The position numbers and the translations under genes are program-made. This document shows, one piece after another, positions 1 to 7,410 of a stretch of 13,606 nucleotides of DNA (position 1 is its first letter; every line of letters begins with the position of its first letter). The stretch comes from Bacillota bacterium (lineage in GTDB: Bacteria > Bacillota > Clostridia > Oscillospirales > Acutalibacteraceae): the NCBI GenBank assembly GCA_023412845.1, contig JAEZRH010000129.1, positions 1-13,606 on the forward strand, read 5' to 3'. Under the pieces are notes generated by a model, which did no database searches, was not told the origin of the DNA, and worked only from the letters and a program-made list of their open reading frames with translations.

Positions 1-14
1 ACGAGGGAAATAAA

Positions 15-1334
15 ATGTCGAATGTCAAATCGGAGCTTCTTGAAAAAATCAGGGACCATTCCGCAGTCGTCGGCATCTTAGGGCTTGGTTATGTAGGTCT
101 GCCTCTCGCGGTGGAATTTGCGAAGGCGGGTTTCCGCACCATCGGTTTCGACGTGCAGGCGAAAAAAGTGCAGTCCGTCAACGCGGGGCACAACTACATC
201 GGCGACATTGTGGGCGATACGCTCAAGGTCATGGTGGAAAGCGGAAAGCTTTCGGCGACGTCCGACTTTTCGTTCATCAAGGACGTGGACGCCGTCGCCA
301 TCTGTGTGCCGACCCCGCTGGACAAGTACCAGCAGCCGGACATCAGCTACGTGAAAGGCTCCACGGAATCCGTGGCGAAATACGTCCACCGCGGCATGGT
401 CGTCATCTTGGAGTCCACGACTTACCCCGGCACTACGGAAGAGCTTCTGATGCCGATTCTGGAATCCACCGGCCTGGAATGCCGCGAGGACTTTTACCTG
501 GCCTTCTCGCCGGAGCGCGTCGATCCCGGCAACAAGCAGTACAAGACGAAGAACACCCCGAAGGTCGTCGGCGGCGTGGGGCCGGATTCGACGGAGGTCG
601 CGGCGGCTTTGTACCGCAGCGTGCTGGCCGGCGGCGTGTACGAGGTCTCTTCCCCCGCCGTGGCGGAGATGGAAAAGTTGCTGGAAAACACCTACCGCAA
701 CATCAACATCGGCCTTGCGAACGAAATGGCCATCATCTGCCACCGCATGGGCATCAACGTGTGGGAGGTCATCGAGGCAGCCAAAACGAAGCCGTACGGC
801 TTCCAGGCGTTTTATCCCGGCCCGGGCCTCGGCGGGCACTGCATCCCGCTCGACCCGTTCTATCTTGCCTGGAAGGCGAGGGAATTTGACTACCATACCC
901 GCCTGATCGAGACTTCGGGCGAGATCAACACCGGCATGCCGGAGTATGTCGTACAGCGCGCCATGGCGGTGCTGAACCGCGATAAAAAGTCGCTGAACGG
1001 CTCGAAGGTGCTCGTCCTCGGCGCGGCCTACAAGGCGGACATCGACGACTACCGCGAAAGCCCGGCGCTGAACGTGATCGATCTGCTGATCAAGGACGGC
1101 GCGGACACGACCTATTATGATCCGTATATCCCGGAATACAGGCATAAGGGCAAAGTCCACACCGGCGCAAAGGATTTGACCGACGATATGCTGCGCGAAG
1201 CGGACATTGTCATCATCTGCACGGCGCATTCGTGCTTCGACTATGACAAGATCCAGAAGCTGTCGAAGGAAGTATTCGACACGCGCAACGCCATGAAGGA
1301 CGTCAAAGACCGTTCAAAGGTGGAACTGCTGTAA
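15..1334 (+). CDS. wbpA: UDP-N-acetylglucosamine 6-dehydrogenase (WbpA-type nucleotide-sugar dehydrogenase)
   Basis: Predicted cytoplasmic NAD-dependent enzyme that oxidises C6 of a UDP-N-acetylhexosamine twice, giving the uronic acid; in the WbpA route this is the first committed step from UDP-GlcNAc. The 439 residues are the usual family length. Seen: an N-terminal Rossmann motif GLGYVGLPLAVEFAKAG (about 23-39), the central family segments ESTTYPGTTEELL, SPERVDPGN and ENTYRNINIGLANEMA, and the active-site segment GPGLGGHCIPLDP with the catalytic cysteine at about 276. The C-terminal UDP-binding half (GAAYKADIDDYRESPALNV) is intact. The start is supported by a GAGGGA ribosome binding site 6-7 bases upstream. 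A strong terminator follows directly, so it lies in a different transcript segment from the three genes downstream. A UDP-ManNAc dehydrogenase (WecC type) is possible, but the WbpB- and WbpI-like neighbours favour WbpA. Confidence 0.85.
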   Translation: MSNVKSELLEKIRDHSAVVGILGLGYVGLPLAVEFAKAGFRTIGFDVQAKKVQSVNAGHNYIGDIVGDTLKVMVESGKLSATSDFSFIKDVDAVAICVPTPLDKYQQPDISYVKGSTESVAKYVHRGMVVILESTTYPGTTEELLMPILESTGLECREDFYLAFSPERVDPGNKQYKTKNTPKVVGGVGPDSTEVAAALYRSVLAGGVYEVSSPAVAEMEKLLENTYRNINIGLANEMAIICHRMGINVWEVIEAAKTKPYGFQAFYPGPGLGGHCIPLDPFYLAWKAREFDYHTRLIETSGEINTGMPEYVVQRAMAVLNRDKKSLNGSKVLVLGAAYKADIDDYRESPALNVIDLLIKDGADTTYYDPYIPEYRHKGKVHTGAKDLTDDMLREADIVIICTAHSCFDYDKIQKLSKEVFDTRNAMKDVKDRSKVELL

Positions 1335-1344
1335 GCGTGCCTTT

Positions 1345-1381
1345 TTCCCCCGTTTTCACCCCGAAAACGGGGGAGCTTTTT
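1345..1381 (+). terminator. Intrinsic terminator after the 6-dehydrogenase gene
   Basis: A perfect 11-bp stem (CCCCCGTTTTC at 1347-1357 with GAAAACGGGGG at 1363-1373) extends by one A-T pair, has a 5-base loop and is followed by AGC and five T. It begins 12 bases after the stop codon. Its strength is notable because the next gene belongs to the same pathway. Confidence 0.9.
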
Positions 1382-1431
1382 GGCAGCGTGACGCTGCTTC
1401 CACGGCCCGCCGTCCAGGTGATCGGAAACCG

Positions 1432-1459
1432 TTGACCATGTGTGGCTGGACGGTATGAA
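1432..1459 (+). promoter_or_regulatory. Weak candidate sigma-A promoter for the wbpB-wbpI-glycosyltransferase unit
   Basis: TTGACC (1432-1437), a 16-base spacer and TATGAA (1454-1459). The -35 is good and the -10 is poor. It lies in the 250-base gap after the terminator, where the second unit needs a start. The gap also holds a 6-bp hairpin (1383-1397) and an 8-bp inverted repeat CCGTCCAG/CTGGACGG (1410-1417 and 1446-1453). A second, weaker pair is TTGGAT (1528-1533) with GATATT (1551-1556). Confidence 0.3.
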
Positions 1460-1533
1460 GCCGCTCCCGGAAAAGTCCGCGCGAGAAAAGGCGACGCAGA
1501 TAGACACACATAACCACCCCGCGCGATTTGGAT

Positions 1534-1548
1534 GCAGGCTCAGCCTGC
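1534..1548. repeat. Short palindrome GCAGGC-N3-GCCTGC, copy 1
   Basis: Two perfect 6-base arms around TCA, preceded by T and followed by CC. A near-identical element (T-GCAGGC-N3-GCCTGC-CC) occurs at 6094-6108 before urtA. It could be a small hairpin or a protein-binding site; here it sits between the weak TTGGAT and GATATT boxes. Its function is unknown. Confidence 0.4.
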
Positions 1549-1584
1549 CCGATATTTTATGAATGAGGTTTACAGGTGATTGAA

Positions 1585-2685
1585 ATGAAAAAATACCGTT
1601 TTGCGCTGATCGGCTGCGGCCGCATTTCCAAAAACCATATTGTGGCCGCGATTGCGAACCAGGATATCATGACGCTGGCCGCGGTGTGCGACCCGGTGAC
1701 GGAGCGCGCCGAAAAGAAAGCCGCCGATTATTTCGCGGCAACGGGAGAAAAGCCCGCCGTTTATGCCGATTACCATGAGATGCTGGAAAAGGAGCAAATC
1801 GACTGCTGCGCCGTCGCAACGGAAAGCGGCTTCCACGCAGGGATCGCCCTCGACTGCATCCGCGCGGGGAAAAACACGCTGGTCGAGAAGCCGATGGCCC
1901 TTTCGACGGCCGACGCGGAGCAGATGATCCGGGAAGCCGAGGAAAAGGGCGTCACGCTGGGCGTCTGCCATCAGAACCGCTTCAACGCTCCCGTCCAGCA
2001 GCTTCACACAGCCCTGGAGGACGGCCGCTTCGGCAAGCTCGTGAGCGGCACCGCGCGCATCCTGTGGAACCGCACCATGCCGTATTACGAGCAGGCGCCC
2101 TGGCGCGGCACTTGGGCGCAGGACGGCGGCACCCTGATGAACCAGTGCATCCACGGCATCGATCTGCTGCAGTGGAGTCTCGGCGGCGAGCCGGACACCG
2201 TCATGGCCATGACCGGCAACTACCTGCGCGACATCGAAGCCGAAGACTTCGGTTCCATTCTGATCCGTTTCAAGAACGGCGCGATCGGCATTGTCGAGGG
2301 GACGGCCTGCATCTACCCGAAGAATCTGGAAGAAACGCTTTCCATCTCCGGCGCGACCGGAACCGCCGTCATCGGCGGCCTTGCCGTTAACCGCGTGCAG
2401 ACCTGGAACTTTTCGTCGCCCGCTCCGCAGGACGCGGAAGTGGAGAAACTCTCCGGCACCGATCCGTGCGACGTATACGGCAGCGGCCACAACGCGCTGT
2501 ACCGCAATTACCTGACGGCTGTCGATACGCACACGCAGCCGCTTGTGAGCGGATACGAGGGAATCAAGGGCATGAAGATCATCCTCGCTGCCTACAAGTC
2601 GCAGAAGACCGGCCTGCCGGTTAAATTCGACGGCCTGAAATTCTCGACTCTCGAAATGTCGCACGGCGACGTGAAGGTGGGGTGA
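1585..2685 (+). CDS. wbpB: UDP-N-acetyl-2-amino-2-deoxyglucuronate 3-dehydrogenase (WbpB/WlbA type, Gfo/Idh/MocA family)
   Basis: Predicted NAD-dependent oxidation of C3 of UDP-GlcNAcA to the 3-keto sugar, which an aminotransferase (WbpE) would then aminate. Seen: a Rossmann start ALIGCGRISKNH (GxG at 10-12), the family EKP motif with catalytic Lys about 102, and a second-domain segment WRGTWAQDGGTLMNQ followed by IHGIDLLQW with His about 190. That combination is characteristic of WlbA-type sugar dehydrogenases rather than generic Gfo/Idh proteins. The length (366 residues) is normal to slightly long. The start is ambiguous: ATG 1585 follows AGGTGAT at 4-base spacing, while an in-frame GTG at 1576 follows GAGG at 7 bases and would add three residues. 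It is the first gene of a tight unit; the next gene starts 4 bases after its stop. Confidence 0.8.
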   Translation: MKKYRFALIGCGRISKNHIVAAIANQDIMTLAAVCDPVTERAEKKAADYFAATGEKPAVYADYHEMLEKEQIDCCAVATESGFHAGIALDCIRAGKNTLVEKPMALSTADAEQMIREAEEKGVTLGVCHQNRFNAPVQQLHTALEDGRFGKLVSGTARILWNRTMPYYEQAPWRGTWAQDGGTLMNQCIHGIDLLQWSLGGEPDTVMAMTGNYLRDIEAEDFGSILIRFKNGAIGIVEGTACIYPKNLEETLSISGATGTAVIGGLAVNRVQTWNFSSPAPQDAEVEKLSGTDPCDVYGSGHNALYRNYLTAVDTHTQPLVSGYEGIKGMKIILAAYKSQKTGLPVKFDGLKFSTLEMSHGDVKVG

Positions 2686-2689
2686 GCCG

Positions 2690-3772
2690 ATGAAACTGCT
2701 TACGGTAGTCGGCGCAAGGCCGCAGTTCATCAAGGCTTCCGTCGTGTCGCAGGCGCTGAAGCCCGTCTGCAGCGAAGTCATCGTCCACACGGGGCAGCAC
2801 TACGACCGGAACATGTCCGCGGTGTTTTTCGAGGAGCTGGGCATCCCCAAGCCGGCATACAACCTCGGCGTCGGCTCCGGAACGCACGGCAGACAGACCG
2901 GCGAGATGCTGATGAAAATAGAAGACGTCATTTTCGACGAGAAACCCGACATCCTGCTGGTCTACGGCGACACCAATTCCACGCTGGCCGGCGCGCTCGC
3001 CGCATCGAAGCTGCACATTCCCGTGGCGCACGTGGAGGCGGGCCTGCGTTCTTATAACATGCATATGCCGGAGGAACAGAACCGCGTGTTGACGGACCAT
3101 ATCTCCTCGTGGCTTTTCTGCCCGACGAAGACTGCGGCCGCGAATCTCCGCAAGGAGAACGTTACGCGCGGCGTGGACATCAGCGGAGACGTGATGCTCG
3201 ACTCGGTGCTGCATTTCCTGAAGCTCGCGCAGGGCAACCCCGAGAAGACGGCCATTTACGGCCAGCTCGGCATCACGCCAAAAAAATACCGTCTCGCGAC
3301 GCTCCACCGCGCCGAGACGACGGACGGCGGCATTGAAGCCATCATGCGCATTTTCGATGCGTTCGAAAAGCTGCCCCAGCCCGTGGTGATCCCCATCCAT
3401 CCGCGCACCAGGCCGCTGGCCCAGCAGGCCATTGCCAAGCGCGGCTACCGGAACATCCATCTCATCTCCCCGGTTGGCTACCTTGAAATGCTGCTTTTGA
3501 CGAGCGGGGCCTGCCAGGTGCTGACGGATTCCGGCGGGCTGCAGAAAGAGGCGTGGTTCATGGAGGTGCCCTGCGTCACGCTCCGCAGGGAGACCGAGTG
3601 GGTCGAGACGCTGGCGGGCGGCTGGAATGTGCTGGCCAGCCTTGAGACGGACGATATTTACGAAAAAGCGATGCGCACCGTCCCCGATCCGGCGGCGAGG
3701 CTCGAAGCACCGTTCGGCGACGGGTACGCGTCCGAGCGGATCGCCTCCATGCTTTCCCAATACGGAGTGTGA
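2690..3772 (+). CDS. wbpI: Non-hydrolysing UDP-sugar 2-epimerase, WbpI-like (UDP-GlcNAc3NAcA 2-epimerase)
   Basis: Predicted cytoplasmic epimerase inverting C2 of a UDP-GlcNAc-type sugar; in the WbpI branch it converts UDP-GlcNAc3NAcA to UDP-ManNAc3NAcA. The 360 residues match the WecB/WbpI family. Seen: N-terminal VVGARPQFIKA (R10, K15), HTGQHYD at 33-39, VYGDTNSTLAGA, HVEAGLRS, the TDSGGLQKEA nucleotide-binding loop at about 279-288, and RRETEWVET (TEWVE at 302-306). Plain WecB enzymes usually have an LRDTTERPE-like sequence at that last site, so TEWVE points to the WbpI side; this distinction is from memory of the families. The start has a GGGGTGA ribosome binding site overlapping the stop of the previous gene, suggesting translational coupling. 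If no wbpD/wbpE genes exist nearby, ordinary UDP-GlcNAc 2-epimerase activity is the alternative. Confidence 0.83.
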   Translation: MKLLTVVGARPQFIKASVVSQALKPVCSEVIVHTGQHYDRNMSAVFFEELGIPKPAYNLGVGSGTHGRQTGEMLMKIEDVIFDEKPDILLVYGDTNSTLAGALAASKLHIPVAHVEAGLRSYNMHMPEEQNRVLTDHISSWLFCPTKTAAANLRKENVTRGVDISGDVMLDSVLHFLKLAQGNPEKTAIYGQLGITPKKYRLATLHRAETTDGGIEAIMRIFDAFEKLPQPVVIPIHPRTRPLAQQAIAKRGYRNIHLISPVGYLEMLLLTSGACQVLTDSGGLQKEAWFMEVPCVTLRRETEWVETLAGGWNVLASLETDDIYEKAMRTVPDPAARLEAPFGDGYASERIASMLSQYGV

Positions 3773-3775
3773 GAG

Positions 3776-5023
3776 ATGAATATCCTCTATATCAACCATT
3801 ATGCCGGTTCCGAGCGCCACGGCATGGAATTCCGCCCGTATTACATGGCGAAGCGCTGGGCGGCAGAGGGGCACGGCGTGACCGTCGCCGCGAGCTCCTT
3901 CTCACATCTGCGCACCAACAACCCGGACCTCGGCGGCAAAAAGTCCCTGGCGCAGACGATAGACGGCATACGCTATTTCTGGATCGCGGGCAACGGGTAC
4001 AGCGGCAACAACCTGGGGCGCATCAGGAACATGCTGTCGTTCCTGTGGGGGCTGTACCGGTACCGGAAACAGATCGTCGGCGAAGGGAAACCGGACGCCG
4101 TCATCGCCTCCTCGACATATCCGCTCGACATCTATCCGGCGCGCCACATCGCCAGAAAATACGGCGCCATGCTGATCTACGAGGTGCACGACCTTTGGCC
4201 GCTCAGCCCCATCGAGCTGGGCGGCATGAGCCCGAAGCACCCGTATATCCGCCTGATGCAGGCCGCGGAAAATTATTGCTATAAGCACAGCGACTATGTC
4301 GTTTCGCTTCTGCCGAACGCGCAGCAGCACATGGTCCTGCACGGCATGGCGCCGGAAAAATTCATCTACATCCCGAACGGGATCGAACGCAGCGAATGGG
4401 ATGTGCCGTTCCATTACCCGCAGGTCTACCGCGAAAAGCTGAAACAGTACCGCGACGACGGCTGGTTCCTTGTGGGCTACACGGGCGCGCACGGCATTGC
4501 CAACGCGCTCGACAGCTATGTGGAAGCGGGGGAAAAGCTGAGAGGCAAAAAGATCAAGTTGATCTCCGTCGGCCCCGGACCGGAACGCGACCGCCTGATC
4601 AAAAAAGCGCACGATATGGGCCTTGACGATGTCGTGGAATTTCTGCCGCCGGTCAAGCGCGACCGTGTGCCGGAGCTGCTGGACCAGTTCGACGCGCTGT
4701 ACGTCGGCCTTCAGCGCCAGCCGCTGTTCCGGTTCGGCGTCAGCCCGAACAAGCTGATGGATTACATGATGGCGGGAAAGCCCGTCGTTTTCGCGATCGA
4801 CGCGCCGAACGACATGGTGGAGGAAGCGCAGTGCGGCGTGTCCATCCCGCCGGAGGACAGCGGCGCGATCGCGCAGGCGGTTCTGAAGCTGGCCGCCCTG
4901 CCGGAGAAGGAACGGCAGGATATGGGCGAGCGGGGAAAGCTTTATATCCTCTCGCACAACGAATACGATGTCCTCGCCGAGAAATTCCTGAAGGTTTTCT
5001 CCATGCCGAGACAGGAAAAATAG
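3776..5023 (+). CDS. GT4-family glycosyltransferase, WbuB-like
   Basis: Predicted GT-B fold glycosyltransferase working at the cytoplasmic membrane face, adding a sugar from a UDP donor to a lipid-linked glycan. Seen: an N-terminal half beginning NILYINHYAGSERHGMEFRP with EVHDLWPLSPIELGGMSP, a typical inter-domain segment IYIPNGIERSEW, and a C-terminal donor domain with GYTGAHG, SVGPGPERDRL and FGVSPNKLMDYMMAGKPVV (about 320-338). The first acidic residue of the usual EX7E motif appears as Asp about 329, which the WbuB-like subgroup commonly shows. 415 residues is full length, with no clear membrane segment. It starts 3 bases after the epimerase stop and is followed by a terminator, so it closes the unit. 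The donor may be the di-N-acetylated uronic acid made by the neighbours, but sequence alone does not show donor or acceptor. Confidence 0.82.
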   Translation: MNILYINHYAGSERHGMEFRPYYMAKRWAAEGHGVTVAASSFSHLRTNNPDLGGKKSLAQTIDGIRYFWIAGNGYSGNNLGRIRNMLSFLWGLYRYRKQIVGEGKPDAVIASSTYPLDIYPARHIARKYGAMLIYEVHDLWPLSPIELGGMSPKHPYIRLMQAAENYCYKHSDYVVSLLPNAQQHMVLHGMAPEKFIYIPNGIERSEWDVPFHYPQVYREKLKQYRDDGWFLVGYTGAHGIANALDSYVEAGEKLRGKKIKLISVGPGPERDRLIKKAHDMGLDDVVEFLPPVKRDRVPELLDQFDALYVGLQRQPLFRFGVSPNKLMDYMMAGKPVVFAIDAPNDMVEEAQCGVSIPPEDSGAIAQAVLKLAALPEKERQDMGERGKLYILSHNEYDVLAEKFLKVFSMPRQEK

Positions 5024-5035
5024 ATTGGTGCCGAT

Positions 5036-5070
5036 CCCTGTGCGGCTTTTCGGGCCGCGCGGGGGTTTTT
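5036..5070 (+). terminator. Intrinsic terminator closing the polysaccharide unit
   Basis: CCCTGTGCGGC (5036-5046) pairs with GCCGCGCGGGG (5054-5064): 11 bp including two G-U pairs, 7-base loop, then G and five T (5066-5070). It lies 13 bases after the glycosyltransferase stop. Confidence 0.85.
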
Positions 5071-5096
5071 GTCCGAGGGGAAACGAAGAATGAGGA

Positions 5097-5125
5097 TTGC
5101 CAAGCGTGGAGAAATATGATATAAT
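5097..5125 (+). promoter_or_regulatory. Sigma-A promoter of the SDR gene
   Basis: TTGCCA (5097-5102), a 17-base spacer, and a perfect TATAAT (5120-5125) with an extended -10 TGA just before it (5117-5119). Transcription would start near 5132, leaving a leader of about 40 bases. It is one of the two best promoters in the window and suggests substantial basal expression. Confidence 0.85.
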
Positions 5126-5172
5126 TATGTTATAGAATTAACAAACCTTCAGAAATGCAAGGAGGAGTATCC

Positions 5173-5949
5173 ATGTCGAACCTGTTTGATCTTACGGGAA
5201 AAGTCGCCGTTGTCACCGGCGCTTCCAGCGGACTTGGCGCGGACGCCGCCGTGGCGTACGCCGGGCAGGGCGCGGATGTCGCGCTGCTTGCCCGCAGGAA
5301 GGAAAAGCTTGACAGCCTGGTCGAAAAGATCCGCGCGTCCGGCCACAACGCCATTGCCGTGCAGTGCGACGTCTCCAGCGAAGAGAGCGTCAAAGCCGCC
5401 GTGACCGAGGTGCTGAACCATTTCGGGAAGATCGATATCCTGCTGAACGACGCGGGCGTGGCTTTCGGCGGCTCGGTGGAAAGCATGACCGAGGAACAGT
5501 GGGACAAAGCGATGGACACGAACGTCAAGGGAATTTTCTTCATGAGTAAATATATCGTCCCGCAGATGAAGGAGCGCAAGTACGGGAGGATCGTCAACAT
5601 CGCCTCCGTCAACGCGATCGTCGCCGACAAGCCGGAAGCGCTGTGGCGCCACGCGTACAACGCTTCGAAGGCGGCCGTGCTGGGCCTGACGAAGGGCATG
5701 GCGGCTTCCTATGCGCAGTACGGCATCACGGTCAACGCGCTCGGCCCCGGCCTGTTCGAAACGGAGATGACCGAAGGGACGCTGTTTAAGCATGAGGCTT
5801 TCATGCAGATGTACGACGGTCTGTGCCCGGCTTCCCGCCCCGGTGCGAAAGGGGAGCTGAACGGCCCGGTTCTGTTCTTCTCTTCCGACGCGTGCAGCTA
5901 CACCACGGGCCAGTTCATCGCCGTGGACGGCGGCTTCACCGTTACCTGA
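5173..5949 (+). CDS. Classical SDR-family oxidoreductase (gluconate 5-dehydrogenase-like)
   Basis: Predicted NAD(P)-dependent cytoplasmic dehydrogenase/reductase of 258 residues, normal for classical SDRs. Seen: cofactor loop TGASSGLG (15-22), the catalytic tetrad Asn117, Ser145, Tyr162, Lys166 (AYNASK), and a C-terminal GQFIAVDGGFT typical of the fold. The usual NNAG reads NDAG at 92-95, a mild variation. The region ITVNALGPGLFETEMT resembles enzymes annotated as gluconate 5-dehydrogenases, so a sugar-acid or polyol substrate is a reasonable guess, but SDR substrates cannot be read from motifs. The start is ATG 5173: AGGAGGAG lies 5-6 bases upstream, whereas the in-frame ATG at 5155 would place that ribosome binding site inside the gene. 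It is monocistronic, with its own promoter and flanking terminators, so a link to the neighbouring gene sets is not implied. Confidence 0.85.
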   Translation: MSNLFDLTGKVAVVTGASSGLGADAAVAYAGQGADVALLARRKEKLDSLVEKIRASGHNAIAVQCDVSSEESVKAAVTEVLNHFGKIDILLNDAGVAFGGSVESMTEEQWDKAMDTNVKGIFFMSKYIVPQMKERKYGRIVNIASVNAIVADKPEALWRHAYNASKAAVLGLTKGMAASYAQYGITVNALGPGLFETEMTEGTLFKHEAFMQMYDGLCPASRPGAKGELNGPVLFFSSDACSYTTGQFIAVDGGFTVT

Positions 5950-5965
5950 TAAAAAACACATTGCA

Positions 5966-6004
5966 GCAGGGCCGCGGGCAGGTTACCCGCGGCCCTGCTT
6001 TTTT
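5966..6004 (+). terminator. Intrinsic terminator after the SDR gene
   Basis: A perfect 13-bp G+C-rich stem (GCAGGGCCGCGGG at 5966-5978 with CCCGCGGCCCTGC at 5986-5998), 7-base loop, then six T (5999-6004), 16 bases after the stop. Confidence 0.95.
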
Positions 6005-6226
6005 GCTGCGGACGGCGTGTCGCCGCGGCCGGGCCCCGGGCGCAAAGCTCCCTACGCGGGACGCACTCAATCGGCTGTGTGCAAACTTGTGTTGCAGGCC
6101 AGGCCTGCCCCGGATGCGGGAGCGGACACAGCCCGTCGGAAGCCATGCACGTTATTTCCCCGCAGAGAATAGTATAAAGCCGTAATGCTCGGAAAGAAAT
6201 CCGGAGATTGTCGGGAGATGAATTGC
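6005..6226 (+). promoter_or_regulatory. Foldable non-coding region upstream of urtA, with a weak -10
   Basis: There is no credible gene in these 222 bases. They hold several inverted repeats: CGGCG/CGCCG (6013-6017, 6021-6025), and an outer stem GGCTGTGT (6073-6080) with ACACAGCC (6126-6133) enclosing two hairpins, GCAGGC/GCCTGC (6094-6108) and CCCG/CGGG (6109-6120). On paper this makes a three-way junction. The only promoter-like box is TATAAA (6173-6178) without a clear -35, and it lies downstream of the folded part. The folded part would therefore be RNA only if an unseen upstream promoter or read-through transcribes it; otherwise it is DNA for a regulator. It matches no riboswitch consensus I could recall. 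Confidence 0.35.
6094..6108. repeat. Short palindrome GCAGGC-N3-GCCTGC, copy 2
   Basis: The same arms as at 1534-1548 around CAG, also preceded by T and followed by CC. It sits inside the larger inverted repeat 6073-6133. Confidence 0.4.
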
Positions 6227-7399
6227 ATGAAAAAGAAACTGTGTCTGTTCCTTGCCGGCGCGGTCCTTCTGGCGGGGCTTCTGACCGGCTGCGGGAACAA
6301 ATCGGTGGGTGCGTCCGCTTCGGGCGCGCAGACCATCAAGATCGGCGTGCTGTATTCGCTCAGCGGCGTCACGTCGGTCAGCGAGAAACAACTGTACGAC
6401 GGTACCAAGCTCGCCATCCAGCAGATCAACGCGGCCGGAGGCATCAACGGCAGGCAGATCGAAAGCGTGTTTGCCGACTACGCCTCGGACCCGGCGAAAG
6501 CGGCCGACAAGGCCCGCAAGCTGATCCTTGACGACAAGGTCGCGGCCATCATCGGCACCTGCTCGTCCTCCGCCCGCCAGGCCGTCAAACCCGTCGTGGA
6601 GCAGTATAAATCCCTGCTTGTTTATCCTCAGTCCTATGAAGGACAGGAGCATTCAACCAACATCGTCTATGTCGGCTGCATCCCGAACCAGCAGGCGGAA
6701 ATTTTTGTGAACTGGCTGCTGAAAAACGTGGGTAGGAAATTCTTCCTCATCGGGTGCGACTTTGTGTATCCGCAGGTGGAAAACAAACTGGCGAAGCAGT
6801 ACCTGGCCTCCGGCGGCGGGACGGTCGTCGGCGAGGAATACGTCCCCTATGGCAGCACGGACTTTTCGTCCGTCCTCAACAAGATCAAAACCTCAAACCC
6901 GGACATCGTCTACAGCGAACTCACCGGCGACAGCAACGTCGCCTTCTACAAGCAGTATTCCTCCTACGGCCTGCCCGCAACCATCGCCAGCCTTACCACG
7001 AATGAAACGGTCCTCAAGTCGATCGGCGCCTCCGCGGCGAAAAACAGCTATATCTGCGTGGATTACTTCAAAAATGTGAAGAACCCGGTCAACGAGGCGT
7101 TTGTGAAAGAGTACGCGGAGAAGATCAAGGACGGCACGGAACCGACGTATGCGGTCATGGGCGGCTATAACGGCGCGAAGTTCCTGGCGGAAGCGCTCAA
7201 AAAGGTCAAGGACCCCTATAACACGCAGGACGTCATCGCGGCGTTCAAAGGGTTATCCATCAGTTCGCCTTCCGGTACCATTTCCATCGACCCGGGAAAC
7301 AACCACGCTCATCTTTACTGCCGCATCGGCAAGGTCGACGACAAGGGTGAAATCAACGTGATTTACGAATCGGAGAAAACAATAGACCCGAAACCATGA
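6227..7399 (+). CDS. urtA: Urea-type ABC transporter substrate-binding lipoprotein
   Basis: Extracytoplasmic receptor that delivers urea or a related small amide to the UrtBC channel. Seen: a lipoprotein signal MKKKLCLFLAGAVLLAGLLTGC with lipobox LTGC and acylated Cys22, then a type-I periplasmic-binding fold starting IKIGVLYSLSGVTSVSE. UrtA-typical stretches follow: INAAGGINGRQIE, LLVYPQSYEGQE, GCIPNQQAEIF, TDFSSVLNKIK and ELTGDSNVAFYKQYSS. The 390 residues fit the family. The start is ATG 6227, with GGGAG 9 bases upstream and immediately before the signal peptide; in-frame ATGs at 6185 and 6218 would put a charged extension ahead of it and lack good sites. It is the first gene of urtABCDE, separated from urtB by 80 bases with a strong hairpin. 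Other ligands of this branch (short-chain amides, branched-chain amino acids) are less likely but possible. Confidence 0.88.
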   Translation: MKKKLCLFLAGAVLLAGLLTGCGNKSVGASASGAQTIKIGVLYSLSGVTSVSEKQLYDGTKLAIQQINAAGGINGRQIESVFADYASDPAKAADKARKLILDDKVAAIIGTCSSSARQAVKPVVEQYKSLLVYPQSYEGQEHSTNIVYVGCIPNQQAEIFVNWLLKNVGRKFFLIGCDFVYPQVENKLAKQYLASGGGTVVGEEYVPYGSTDFSSVLNKIKTSNPDIVYSELTGDSNVAFYKQYSSYGLPATIASLTTNETVLKSIGASAAKNSYICVDYFKNVKNPVNEAFVKEYAEKIKDGTEPTYAVMGGYNGAKFLAEALKKVKDPYNTQDVIAAFKGLSISSPSGTISIDPGNNHAHLYCRIGKVDDKGEINVIYESEKTIDPKP

Positions 7400-7410
7400 C
7401 CTTGGGAACA

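Noticed and set aside
78..4957. Long open reading frames on the minus strand opposite the four polysaccharide genes (up to 417 residues)
   Set aside because: They mirror genes with clear motifs, have Arg/His/Ala-rich composition without domains, and lack ribosome binding sites; G+C-biased third positions open antisense frames.
6185..6226. Upstream ATG starts for urtA (6185 and 6218)
   Set aside because: They add a charged stretch before a normal lipoprotein signal and lack a well-spaced ribosome binding site; ATG 6227 has one.
6005..6226. Guanidine (ykkC) or other known riboswitch before the urea transporter
   Set aside because: The conserved ykkC segments I would expect are not present; only generic inverted repeats are seen.
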